Assembly (NCBI GenBank): GCA_021030915.1
Contig: JAGEMR010000066.1
Coordinates: 62,001-126,000 of the forward strand
From: Astrothelium macrocarpum
Lineage: Eukaryota; Ascomycota; Dothideomycetes; Trypetheliales; Trypetheliaceae
Length of the DNA: 64,000 nt
Direction: 5' to 3'
Below, one piece after another: positions 34,731 to 45,450 of this stretch (within the stretch, counting starts at the first letter, position 1; the number at the start of each line of letters is the position of its first letter). A model generated the notes under the pieces. The model was not told where the DNA came from and ran no database searches. It was given only the letters and a program-made list of their open reading frames with translations. The translations under genes and the position numbers were made by a program.

Positions 34731-36519
34731 ATGGAGGTTTTTGATTTCATAATTGTTGGTGGTGAGTGTCTCATTTTTTGTCTGCACCAAACGATTTTCC
34801 TAACTCTTATGGCTCCAAGGCGGTCCAGCAGGATGTATTCTTGCATCTCGGCTTGCAAAGAGTACCAAAGCCCCCAAAGTGCTTCTAACAGAGGCAGGTG
34901 GAGATAATTATGGAGAGAGCATACGATATTTGTCTGATAGATATCAAACTCTTGTGCAGCCTGGCATGAATTGGGGCTACCAAACGACGCCGCAATCCCA
35001 TTTCAATAACCGTCAGATTGACTACTCTCGCGGAAAAGGCCTGGGTGGCTCATCAGCGATGAACTTTGGCGGATGGACTATAGGTCCAAAAGATGATTAT
35101 GATGAATGGGCTCGGCTTGTTGAGGACAAATCTTACAATTGGCAAAATGCCCGCCGAAGATTTGATGATATTGAAAACTTCAACTTGAAGGTCGATGAGA
35201 AATATCAAAAGTGTTATCAGCCCTCTACTAAAGATCATGCAAACCATGGTCAGCTTCCAATCGAAGGTCCTGCTGTCTGGGAGAGCGGCTTGGTCGAAGC
35301 TGTGTATGCTGCAGAGGATTTTGGCCTCCCAATAAACAAAGATCTGAACTCTGGTGATCCGACTGGGCTTGGATTGTTTCCTACGACGTCCAAGAATGGA
35401 ATTCGTATTACCGCTGCAGATGCTTTCATTTCCAATCCGCCAGCCAATTTAAGAGTACAAACCCAGTGCCCAATACACAAGATCATAGTCGAGGGTAGCA
35501 AAGCTGTCGGGATCATAGCAGAAGGGGGTCGCCACTGTAAGATTCCTGAGCCAGGCCATTGAACTCTCGACCTAACTCATGCAGATACTGCTACCAAAGA
35601 GATCATCCTCTGCAGTGGAGCTCTCAACACCCCAAAGCTCCTCAAATTATCTGGCATTGGCCCCAAAAATGAGCTACAACAGCACGGCATAGAGTGCGTT
35701 CATGACCTCCCCGGTGTAGGCGCCAATCTCTCTGACCATGTCGTCGTCCCCATCATGGCCCACCTCAAAGAAGGCCTAGACGACCGTCCAGCCCTCTTCT
35801 CCAACCCCTCCGTCCTCGAAGCCGCGCGCAAACAGTTCCAAGACTCCCGCACCGGGCCCTTCTCATCCATGCTCCACGCCGCGCTCCTCTACTTTCTCAA
35901 AAATCCCGACCTTCGCACAACTCCCGAATTCCGCGCTCTCGCGCCCGACATCCAAGCCCATCTCCTCGCCCCCACAGTCCCGCACTTCGAAATGGCCACA
36001 CACGCGCCACCCCTCTTCCCCGTCCCCCAAGACCGCTCGTACTTCTCGCTGCTCGTCTTCCCCTTCAACCCGCAATCGCGGGGCAGCGTGACGCTCGCGT
36101 CGGCCGACCCCGCCGACGCGCCGCGCTGCGACGGCAACTTCCTCGCGCACCCCTTCGACCGCGTGAACCTCGTGCACTCGGTGCGGCAGGGGCTGGCGCT
36201 GCTGCGGGCGCCCGGGATCGCGCAGATGCTGGATGGCGTGCCGTGGGCGCCCGAGTCGGAGTCGGCGGAGGACATCCTGGCGTGGGCGGGCGAGAAGGGC
36301 GGGTCGTGCTGGCATATGACGGGGACGGCAAGGATGGGAAAGGCCGGGGATCCGATGGCGGTGGTGGATACGAGGATGAGGGTGATGGGCGTGGAGGGGT
36401 TGAGGGTGGCGGATATGAGCGTGGTGCCGTTTGTGCCGAATTGTCATACGCAGGCGTGGGCGTATCAGGTGGGGGCGATTGCGGCGGAGATATTGGGGGA
36501 GGAGTATGGATTGAATTGA
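34731..36519 (+). CDS. GMC-family FAD oxidoreductase (560 aa)
   Basis: Flavin-dependent alcohol, sugar or aryl-alcohol oxidase/dehydrogenase of the glucose-methanol-choline family. Exons: 34731-34761, 34820-35536 and 35585-36519, with 58- and 48-nt introns, giving 561 codons with the stop. The first intron splits the dinucleotide-binding loop, which reads FIIVGGGPAGCILASRLA after splicing. The GMC signature 1 region is GKGLGGSSAMNFGGW, and signature 2 appears as LCSGALNTPKLLKLSGIGP. The C-terminal active site has CWHMTGTARMG and the catalytic His in NCHTQAWAYQVG, where the usual partner His/Asn lies near the end. There is no signal peptide, so it is likely intracellular. Codon composition changes abruptly near 35750, from A/T-ending to very G/C-ending. 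Confidence 0.92.
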
Positions 36520-37191
36520 GAAGGTGAGGGTTGCAAAGAGGCAAAGGACTCGGGTGTTGTTTGGTGTATCCGCCACCGATGAACGGCCATGCAATGAAAG
36601 CTGGAAAAATCGCGACTAGTCTTGACATGAGACTTTGAACTACAACCGCTTCAAAGCAAGGAAGTTCTCACTTTAGTTGAAGTTGTCGTTTTTCAATGAC
36701 TAGAGACATACAGAGGTCTTGTGAATACTGACCATCATGTAACCCTAATTAAGAACTTTGCCATACATGACTCTGATTATGTAAAGACCATGATCTTTCG
36801 TCTTTCAGAAGAGCGGAGAAGCTTCAAGTATGCGTTCTCGATAGCACCATCTAACAGATCTGTGTTTGTGCTATCGGACACATTCATTGTTCAACGTTGT
36901 TATGGCCACAATTCATTCTTCCATATTGTGTTCAAAAGTGTATAATGTCCACTAATAAGTATTGACCTGGTCATGAGAGTCGTATCTCAAAGAAAGTAGG
37001 ACAAGATGATCTTGGGCTTACTGTAACTATCCACCTCTAGATTTCTAGGCTGTTCTTCTCTAAATATAGCGAAGCTGACATTCTCGAGCGTATAGGAAGC
37101 CCAAAGCCAGAAAGAAAAGGGGTAACAGGAAAGTATGGGGAACGCGGCCATCTTCTGTCATCGTCATTCCTGAGTACGATAGTCCGTGCTC
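36520..37191. other. convergent 3' region, GMC / P450
   Basis: 672 bp between convergent genes. No gene or repeat recognised. Confidence 0.4.
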
Positions 37192-38905
37192 TCACTTTTT
37201 AACTTTCACCATAACCCGCACACCCTTGGAATCTAACCGAGGGAATGCGGTGAAGTAATCGTGTTTAATGTCAACATCAGCACGTGTAGTCTCGTAGAGA
37301 GTCAAACCAAAACGGCGGAAGAGGTACGCGAGTGTCAGACAAATCTCTGCGTGAGCGAGGTTCATGCCGACACAACTGCGGGTGCCCTTGCTGAAGTGAA
37401 CAAGGTAGCGATCAGGCCGGTCAGCCGGGGCAACTAACCAGCGCTCGGGCCGAAATTCGTGAGGGTCTGGGAAGCTGTCCGGGCGGTTGTGCAGCAGGTA
37501 GATAGTCATGCTGATAGGAGTGCCTGGGGGAATGACCCAGTCTCTATAGACCAGTGGCGTGTGCGGCGATATTCGTTGCAATCGCGACGAGATGCCGCAC
37601 GAAATACGGTAGCCTTCAGTCACTATAGCGGACAGGTAAGGAAGCTGCTCAATCAATCGGAGAGGAGGGCTCATGTTTGGATCTGGAATTGCAGCTACCA
37701 GCTCGGTCTGCAGTTGGGCGAGCACCTCGGGCCGATTAAGGATGTGAAAGGCAGTGGTCCGTAGAGTGTCCGCGGTGGTGAGTAGACCTGCACCAACAAT
37801 CGAGATACCATCATCCATGAGCCGAAACGCACTCTTTTCATCTGGTTCTAAGTCACTATCTAGAATACCATCGAAGATGGTAGGCCGTTTTGGCAGTTCT
37901 TTCCCAGTATCATGCGTCTCGATAATGTGTTGCACCTGGTCAAGAACATACTAGAAGAAGGTCAGTGCTCATACGACAGGACCAGCAAGGAGATTTGACA
38001 AGTTAGAGGGGGGTTGCAGAATGGAACACGCTGGTCTAGTCCTACATTAGCAAAATGCACCATCTGCATCATCAACGGATTCATTATCTGGACTATCCAA
38101 TGGGGAAGGTTTCGAGAAAGAGGAATGATCCATGTAAATTGTTTTGCAAGAACAGAAATTTTGGTGTTTGCCTGGACAGCTTTATACAGCTGCGGATTGA
38201 AATCAGGGGCCTGCAGACATTGATAAGAGTTCCCAAAGGAGTATCCAGTCACAATATCGGCAGTAAGAGCGGCGAAGATGAGGCCAAGATCAGCCGGCTC
38301 ACCCGATCTTTGATATTCCTCGAGACGTTTGCAGAGCCGGTTCACGAGCATCTGAATCTCTGGCTCCAAGCGGTAGACTGCGGCTTTGGAGAAAGACGGA
38401 TTGAGGGCAGCACGGCGCCGACGGTGCAGGTCATGTGGCACAGTTGAGAAGGTGGCACACTTCATACCAAACATATTCATTGACCAATCCCACTTGTCGC
38501 GTTTTTCAGCGGATCCAGTATATAGTTTGTCATAAAATTCTGGATCGTCGATGTGAATTTCATATGGATTGATTCGAATGATAGGTCCTAATAGGGGAGT
38601 AAGCGAGCACTCAATTTGTTCCACTCACAATGCTAACCATATTTATCATGCAACTCACGGATTTTCCAGGTATATTTTCCGCCTTTGACTACATCATAGT
38701 AAAATTCGTACCAGAAGCTAAGAGCAGCCAATTTGGGTCCCGGATAATTGGCGATAGGGCTGAGTACAAGCCTGGAGAGGATGAAGTAAGTCAGACCGGA
38801 GATGAGAAGCAGCACAATGCCACTGATAATTTGCGCTTGATGTGCACTAGTCCAACCTTCCGATTCCCCTGTGAAACCTTTCATCTTCCGTGTGTTCGGG
38901 GACAA
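37192..38905 (-). CDS. cytochrome P450 monooxygenase (three exons, 522 aa)
   Basis: ER-anchored haem-thiolate oxygenase with an N-terminal helix (IISGIVLLLISGLTYFILS). Exons: 38905-38638, 38587-38046 and 37950-37192; total 523 codons with the stop. The first intron (50 nt, GTTAGC donor) is clear. The second is 95 nt, from a GTAGGA donor to TTCTAG, and gives MVHFANYVLDQVQHIIE. P450 landmarks: GAGLLTTADTLR in helix I, EGYR (ExxR), FRPERW, and the haem loop FSKGTRSCVG with ligand Cys463. The SKGTRSCVGMNLA form of the haem loop is seen in fungal secondary-metabolite P450s such as the trichothecene-type oxygenases, but no synthase gene is nearby. Convergent with the GMC gene; its promoter side faces a MITE at 39354. 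Confidence 0.92.
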
Positions 38906-39353
38906 AATTTACTTGAACCAAAAACGCGAGAAAGAGGACTGATGCAGAATGGCTCGGGCCTAAGGTAAGCTGGTGATTGCGGTGGCAATAAATTGCTTTT
39001 TCCAGAAAGAAACAAAAATGTTCAAAGCTACCTTGTATATCTCCAACAGAATGGAGTCTAATGAAGCTCGGCTCGTCTATCCGTAGGCCCATTTCGAAAT
39101 GCTAGGCAAGCCAGCGTGGCCATTCGTATACTACTCGCGCAGAAGTGCTGTCGTTGTTCCCGTTTCTCGGCATGTTTAGCAGTCCTGTGCTTTTGTGAAT
39201 GTGGTTCATAGCCAACACCGCGTACAAGTAGATTGATCATGGCCGAATATGTAAAAGTAGCGTCGGTCGGGGATGATGATGGTGTTGCCCAGGAGGTAAG
39301 GCGCCTCTGGATCTTCAAATGACGTCATGACCACAGCAAACCCACCAGAAACC
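38906..39353. promoter_or_regulatory. upstream region of the second P450 gene
   Basis: 448 bp between the P450 start codon and the MITE. It ends with the 8-bp target-site copy CAGAAACC at 39346-39353. No gene is seen. Confidence 0.45.
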
Positions 39354-39716
39354 CAGTGTTGTCAAAAATAGTGATAATAGTAATACTATTATTACTAATA
39401 GTAATTATTATAGTAATTACTCATTACTATTATTACTATTATTATTATTACTATAGTAATAGTAATGATAGTAATGATAGTAATTACTATAGTAACACTA
39501 ATAGTAATTACTATTTTATACTAATTTTAGTATACAAAAATTTCAATTAAAAGTAGATATTGTATAAAATGTATAAAATACATTATTTTATCAAAATTTT
39601 AATCATTACTATAGTAATTACTATAGTAATTACTAATAGTAATGATAGTAATGATAGTAATTACTATTGTGATTACTATAGTAATTCAGCAATTACTATA
39701 GTAATTGACAACACTG
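39354..39716. mobile_element. hAT-type MITE with 8-bp target-site duplication
   Basis: A 363-bp element starts CAGTGTTGTCAA and ends with its reverse complement (12-bp terminal inverted repeats). It is flanked by a perfect 8-bp direct repeat, CAGAAACC, at 39346-39353 and 39717-39724. The CA/G-start termini and 8-bp duplication are those of the hAT superfamily. It has no coding capacity. The interior is almost entirely a degenerate repeat of TAGTAAT/ATTACTA words, including the palindrome ATTACTATAGTAAT several times, so the RNA or single strand could fold back. It lies between the divergent second P450 gene and secreted gene B, within 450 bp of each start codon. Confidence 0.88.
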
Positions 39717-39724
39717 CAGAAACC

Positions 39725-40063
39725 CAAGGGTACCTCTCGGTAAGGTACCCTCCAATCTCTTGCCCAGGTACCTTAACCTACCTGTAGACGCAGTCCACAA
39801 TACCATACGGAACTGCTGGCACATGGTGTAGTGGGAATTCAAGCTCCTCGTTTCAGACAACATAGAGTTGCACCACATTTGCGTCACGTCTCTTGCCTTG
39901 TTCCCATATTTTCTGCCATGTCTCCGTCGCTCCTTTTTTTCCTGGTCTCTCAATTACTCGTTCCCGACTTTTTTTACGTCAATGCATACTTAAAAGGATC
40001 AAAAAGCTATGGAACTTGGCCTCTGACTTTTAATCTCATCGAAGCCTACATGTCATTGGTCTA
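39725..40063. promoter_or_regulatory. promoter region of secreted gene B with GGTACC cluster
   Basis: 339 bp directly upstream of the start codon at 40064. Three copies of the palindrome GGTACC fall within 39729-39772. No gene is supported. Confidence 0.5.
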
Positions 40064-40923
40064 ATGATGATCCCAGCTGTCGACCTTGTGATTTTGCTTT
40101 CTTTGGTGACCGTTGCTCTTGGCGCCCAAATGATAGACTACGGAAACTCCTCATGGTACTTCCACTTTAAAAAATCTCGGTAGCAATGAACAAGCAATTC
40201 TAATTGAATCATCTTTTTAGTGGTTTTTTCATCACATCGGCCAATGACGCTTTATTACCCACGAATGCTAGCTCCCAAACCCATGAAACTACACGTGCTC
40301 ACACTGGAGAGCTAAGTAAAAGAGCTCAACACAAGTATGACATCAATAGTTGTCCAGGAGAAAACAATCAAGATTTGGCCAATTTCACCGATTTCACAGT
40401 ATCGCTTTGTCAACGCGGAATGCCGATACCATCCGCAGGAGCATGGCTATTGGGCTGCAGGCAGCCTGGAACAAAAGATATCCACACATTTCTTGGGAAA
40501 TGCGAGATTCCTGATTATATATGCTTTGATAAACCCGCCAAAGGGAACCAGCCACCAATGGCCTGGTGCGCTGATGGAAATGTCAATAGATTCCTACTCC
40601 GCACAAACGCGCGCGGAGCTTCTTCTCCACCAGAGAGGTCTCTTCCTTTAAGATTTGGACGGGACATGAGAGAATGCAATAATATCCAACTTGTCTTGAC
40701 TGACCAAGATAATGATTCTCAGGTTATGGCAAATACAATTTCGATTGAAGCAATGGGCACAGATGGTAGACCTACAAGCCAAGAACAAAAATGTCACGGC
40801 TGCAGTGATATGAGTCTTTATGAGATGCCTGAGGACACGCACCATCTGGACGTGAGGATAAAGTTTCTTTTACCAAGTGTAACTGAAAAAGCAGTGCTAC
40901 ACTTCAGTGGATGGCGGAGTTAG
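40064..40923 (+). CDS. secreted cysteine-containing protein, family member B (264 aa)
   Basis: Two exons, 40064-40155 and 40221-40923, with a 65-nt intron in phase 2 just after the signal peptide; total 265 codons with the stop. The N-terminus MMIPAVDLVILLSLVTVALG is a signal peptide. The mature protein has SCPGENN, a W-x3-C element (WLLGC), Cx6C with Ile before the second Cys (CEIPDYIC) and a further Cys 15 residues later (AWC), the same order as members A and C. There is a possible basic processing site (SKRAQHK) about 50 residues in. No catalytic motif or transmembrane helix follows. It is convergent with member C, 83 bp apart, suggesting local duplication with inversion. Function unknown. 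Confidence 0.75.
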
Positions 40924-41006
40924 AGAATCATGCTGGCTGGAAGGTGGTAAGTTGGAGTCCCAGCTTTTAGTATTGTTAAATATTTTCTACACATAACAAT
41001 GTTCTT

Positions 41007-41811
41007 TCACGTAAGCGCTGCATATACAACTAACTCCTCAGTGCGACCTTTCTTCAGTGTTATCCAAATTTGGTAGTCAACTGTATTTGAGAGTAATGCG
41101 GCGTCACCTGAGCTGACATCGTTCAATGGATACTCGTAGTTTAGCTCGCTACAGTCTGGAATAACTTCTTCATTTCTTGGACATCTGACAGCATGACCTA
41201 TAAGATTCTTGTTTCCATCCCTAGGAACAATCGTCATGTCAGTTGCATCATACATAGTGTTGTTGTCCTTCCAGGCTAATCTAATTATAAAATCTATTGG
41301 GCCTCGCGAAGATAGGGTGAGTCCATACTCAGTGCCTTCCGCTGGGAGGACTACTTGAGAATACGGACTGGCACAGGAGACCACGTTGCCTTTGCTCTCG
41401 GATTGGGCCAAGCATATCTCATTTTCGTTACATACGCCGTATTCCCAAGGCGTCTGCGAAAAAACAGGACCACCGGCTTTTTGGGTTGTTACCCTGCAAC
41501 TATGTGTATAGGAGCGCACGCCAGTACACCAGGCGAAAGCCTTTTTATGTTGTATGAGCTCAGCTGGGAAAACATGTGGACATGAGTAAATTGGTCTAAA
41601 AGTTGCTTGTCCGCGTGAACAGGCCGCTCCGCCGTCAGGCTTTTCACGAGGTGGGTTATTGAGTGCTAGAGGACACCTGCTAAATTATCCTTCTGAAGAG
41701 GACCGAGATCATTAACGTTTTGAAAGAAACTCACATGGTAGAACTGTTTGAAACAGAAATCGCCATTTTCTCAAAAAAGACAAAGATGAGACAGGTAGCT
41801 AAAAATTTCAT
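41007..41811 (-). CDS. secreted cysteine-containing protein, family member C (248 aa)
   Basis: Two exons, 41811-41735 and 41676-41007, with a 58-nt intron in phase 2 after the signal peptide, the same place and phase as in member B. The start MKFLATCLIFVFFEKMAISV is a short signal peptide. The mature part shows YSCPHVFP, HSCRVTTQ, WEYGVC, CNENEIC (Cx5C with Ile before the second Cys) and a further Cys 13 residues on (VVSC), the family arrangement. Two extra cysteines (CSRG and WCTG) distinguish it. A beta-rich C-terminal half ends QIWITLKKGRTEELVVYAAL. Function unknown; sequence divergence from A and B is large, so the relationship is inferred from pattern and gene structure. Confidence 0.74.
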
Positions 41812-43635
41812 ATCTTAAATGATTTTGTTCTTCTTGTGAATGGCGTATGCAATACTCTTGTTGTAAATGTACCTTGGTTTCTATGTGAGAGTTTATGCGG
41901 GAGGCTCGTGGCCTTTTTAATAACTTGAGGGTGGTATAAGATATGACATAAGGGTTTCCACTGCTGCATTTCTCCGATTTCGGCCAAACGGTTGCTGGGT
42001 CCTGAAACTACGGTCCAACCGTTCGGCTATCCGACGATTTCCTAGTCGTATAAAGGGAAGGGCTGCGAAACTCTTTTCACACTTTAATAAGGATGAATGC
42101 AATACCATCGCTTGGACTGCAATGAGGCTGACGGAATTGAGGACTGTGTATTAAATACGAGCGAAACCGGTTCATTGCTGCGTATGCACAAGTCATGGAT
42201 CGGATACCGGCCAAAAGGATCCGGTTACCTCTATAGCAGCTTCGCCCTGAGGATCGATCGATAGGCAGACTCCACTTTGCGGTGTGGAATTCTTGAAGCG
42301 GAACTTGTTGTTTTCTACGGAGCTAGCTACGAATCAAATAACAGACGGGAAAGGCCCCTGACTAGCTTAATTAGGAAGCGATAAAAAAGACGAACCCAAT
42401 AGCGGCGCTCGACACCTACCACGTTAGCAGACTCTGTAAACATCGCTTGAACGAGAGCGAAGGTTACCTTGATAACGCCTGCTATGTGCTAAATTCCAAA
42501 GAATTTGGGTGCTTAGTTGAGTATCATATTGCCGACGGTCGAGCAATCAGCTTCTTCGCAATGCAGAACTTCTTACTCTAGCTTCTCCTCGCAGTCTTGT
42601 ACCTTGAGATAGAGCTGCCTGAGAAGACTGAAGAAAAACTCAAGGGTCATCTTATGCCAGTGTCGACACCAGGGTGCAACGAAATAACATGTGCATCAGG
42701 TGGCCGCTCGTTACATCGAACAGAATTTGACTCATCCTTCTAGTATAAGGTGACTGGATATGAGAAGTCTCGAACAATTTGGCTCTAGCTCTTTGTATAC
42801 CCTCGACTGATTCCGTACACAGCTCAGCCATTTCTTGGTCAGCGCATTCTACTACCAGTAGTAACGGACTGACTTCCTAGCTTAGACTTGAGAAATAAGT
42901 CAACATGTCCAGGCATCTGATCTATCATTATCCATATCACCATGAGGTTCACCAAAGCGGCCTCGACCATCGACCGAATTGACCAAAGAAGTCCATAGCG
43001 TGCAATGTACAACGGCAGTGCAAACTTGGTGAATAGGTCTTGCAAAACGGCTACTGGGTTACGAAGTCTAACTCCGGCTCGACAATAAGAAGTATTAGGA
43101 AGGGCTCTGGCGGACGCCGATCAATCCTGCGCTTGAACTTGGCTATGGTTTATGGTGCTCCAAAATCCTTGCACACGCGAACGTTCCAACTACCCATTAC
43201 AGACAGCTTACAAGTACGTTCCTTAGCCCGTTCGTTGAGCGTGGTACCGAAAGCCATCTCCATGTAAACGGGAGAACGCTGGGTAATTTTGTCGGTGGAA
43301 TTTCTTCCCAGGTCCAAAAGCCAAAGTTGCTATAGGCTTCAAAGAGAATTAGAAGAAATGTGGCTTCTCGGTTTTCTGGATGGATAAGTTCGAGTTCTGT
43401 TTCCCCTATCTGTCAAGAGACACTGCCACGAATTTCACGTAGCCTTGCTGGTGGGAAATTAAGTTTCATCTTCGTACCGCCTTGCAATGCTCTCATAGGG
43501 AGCAACCATGAGCTATGTACACGACCTGCGATATTCCCGGACAACTTTATAGGTGGCTCACGTCTTACTATGACAGGAGCAACATTTCTGATATCCAAGT
43601 TGTGCCCATTATCTACATACACCTCCTAATCTCCC
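41812..43635. other. 1.8-kb intergenic region, no intact gene
   Basis: Holds the promoter of secreted gene C and the 3' side of the phosphatase gene. Minus-strand fragments at 42839-43622 (for example FLLILFEAYSNFGFWTWEEI around 43300) look like decayed coding DNA, but I cannot name the family. Confidence 0.35.
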
Positions 43636-44851
43636 TCACCCACCCAACACCCTCGCCTCATCCGTCGGCGCCGAGCCCGCCAACGTCGTCGTCACCGGCG
43701 CCTTCCCCCCCCGACACACACACGGACCATTATTATCAACCGACGTCACGGGCGGACTCGTACAATGCGGGCTGACGGTCCACGGCGGCGCGCTCGTCGT
43801 CTCGGTGCCACCCACCGTCTCCGCACGCACCAGCACGGGGATCACGGCGCCCGTGTTCAAGCTAAACGCCTGGTGTCCCAGCACGCTCAGGATCGACGCA
43901 ATCTCCCCGCTGTGGCTGGTGATGCTGATCCACGTGTGCTCGTCGTCCGCGAAGATGGCGTCCAGCACCGTCTGGCTGCGCACGAACTGCGCCGCCGTCG
44001 TCTCCGCCGTCACCCCGTTCCACAGCTCGTCGCGCGCGGGGAAGCCGGGCTCGAAGCGGTACCCCGGGAACCCGGCTGCGATGGCGGCGCGCGTGCTCCG
44101 CCGGTCGCAGGTGTGGATGCTGATGCTCTCGCGCAGCCCGTGCTTGATCGTCGGCACGAACGGGTGTGCCCGGGGGAGATCGAGCCCAGAGAAGGTGTAG
44201 TTGGCGGTTTGGAGGCAGCGCCACAGGGGCGAGGTGTAGTAGCTTTGCGGCGCGGGGATCTTCTGCACCGCGAGCTCGTGCGCCCAGAAGGCGTTGGCGA
44301 CGAGGGCTTGTGCGATGCCCGCCGGGTCGAGGTGCGCGTCGGACCAGGTCGTGGTGGCGTTGCCGTCGATTTCGGCGTAGTAGCAGTTCCAGGCCGGCGT
44401 GCCGTAGTAGGTTTGTGCGGCGTTGTGGTAGCCTTCGCCGTGGCTGCTTGGCTGTTAGCTTGATGGAAGCTGTAGTTTAGTGGAAGAGAGGGGAGCAGAC
44501 CGGCCCATGAAGAGCACTTTGTAGGCGACGTTGGAGGGGGATTGGAGGTTAAGAGTGTAGACTTGGCGGGCGAAGCGTTGCCATTGAGTTAGGCTGGCGG
44601 CGGCGCTGGGAGAACAAGGATCGGAGGGGTAGGTGCGGTTGATGAGGCCAAAGTTGGTGGCAGTCTGAGATGGTGAGCAGTCATCTGTAAGAAACAGATG
44701 GTGAAACTTTTACATAGTCGAAGGTGGTTGCATTGGTGGAGGATTCATCTTGAAGAAAGTATCCAGTGACTGTGGAATACTTGATGTAGCTTCCATGTAC
44801 AAGAGTAGTAATACAAAAGATGAGAAAAATTAAAGCACGACCAAAATCCAT
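43636..44851 (-). CDS. secreted histidine phosphatase (phosphoglycerate-mutase-like, 369 aa)
   Basis: Histidine-phosphatase superfamily enzyme, probably a secreted phosphomonoesterase. Exons: 44851-44714, 44664-44501 and 44443-43636; total 370 codons with the stop. The start MDFGRALIFLIFCITTLVHG is a signal peptide (an in-frame Met five codons upstream is possible). The catalytic RHGE is assembled across the second intron: Arg101, His102, Gly103, Glu104, read as FMGRHGEGYHNAAQ. The second catalytic region is YYTSPLWRCLQTA, and the distal His is in SITSHSGEIASIL. The second intron has a rare GTCTGC donor, but only this choice restores RHGEG. A Pro/Thr/Ser-rich tail follows the domain. The third exon is strikingly GC-rich next to AT-leaning flanks. 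Confidence 0.9.
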
Positions 44852-45450
44852 ATTGATGATTACCATTATCGTAGAATATGACGAGTAAGAAAGTCGGGAT
44901 AGGGTAGTAAAAAAGCAGACAGTAAAAATGAAATGTACCTAGCTTAAGACTTCCATCTGGGAGGGACAAGCAGAAGCTTGACGTCGCTGTGCGTAGGTAT
45001 GCAGGCAGCCCAATTCATCATGGACTTCGTATGTTGAGGTTCCTGGATGAAGGCGATGCCGTCATTTGCCTATCAATTGCCCATGTGCCTGAATTCAACC
45101 TCGAAGAGGATTAGCTTTGGTCAGCCACAGAACGACCCAAATCAAGAGCATGACTCGGGATTAATCCTTTACGGACCAAGTTTCGATGGAGAATTAAGCT
45201 CGTTCTGCTAATTGCAAGTTGTTTAATATACACAATATGCTGAATTGCCATGCTCCTGAGCTGTGCAGTCGATGCTTGTTGTAGTACAAATACAATGCAA
45301 GTTCACTGAACGTGCGCGAATAGAATACCGCTCCAGTGTCTACTCTCTTCAAAAGGTGTATTTATGTATTGTAGTTCCAATCCTCCGCTAGCCATCATTC
45401 ATCATAATATCCTCAGCATATCCACCAAAATGTATATCGAATTAGTCATC
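44852..45450. other. intergenic, phosphatase promoter and STE11 3' region
   Basis: About 600 bp with no gene. It contains the promoter of the phosphatase gene and the downstream region of STE11. Confidence 0.45.

Noticed and set aside
35863..36628. Long antisense frames opposite the GMC gene
   Set aside because: Produced by its G/C-ending codons; His/Arg/Pro-rich with no domain.
34731..38905. GMC oxidase plus P450 as a metabolite gene cluster
   Set aside because: No synthase, regulator or transporter is adjacent; two redox genes alone do not support a cluster.
39356..39550. Open frame with a poly-tyrosine and Ser/Asn repeat protein
   Set aside because: It is a translation of the TAGTAAT repeat inside the MITE, with no start context and no conserved domain.
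43765..44463. Long plus-strand Arg-rich frame opposite the phosphatase
   Set aside because: Shadow of the GC-rich third exon; the minus strand carries RHGEG and the signal peptide.
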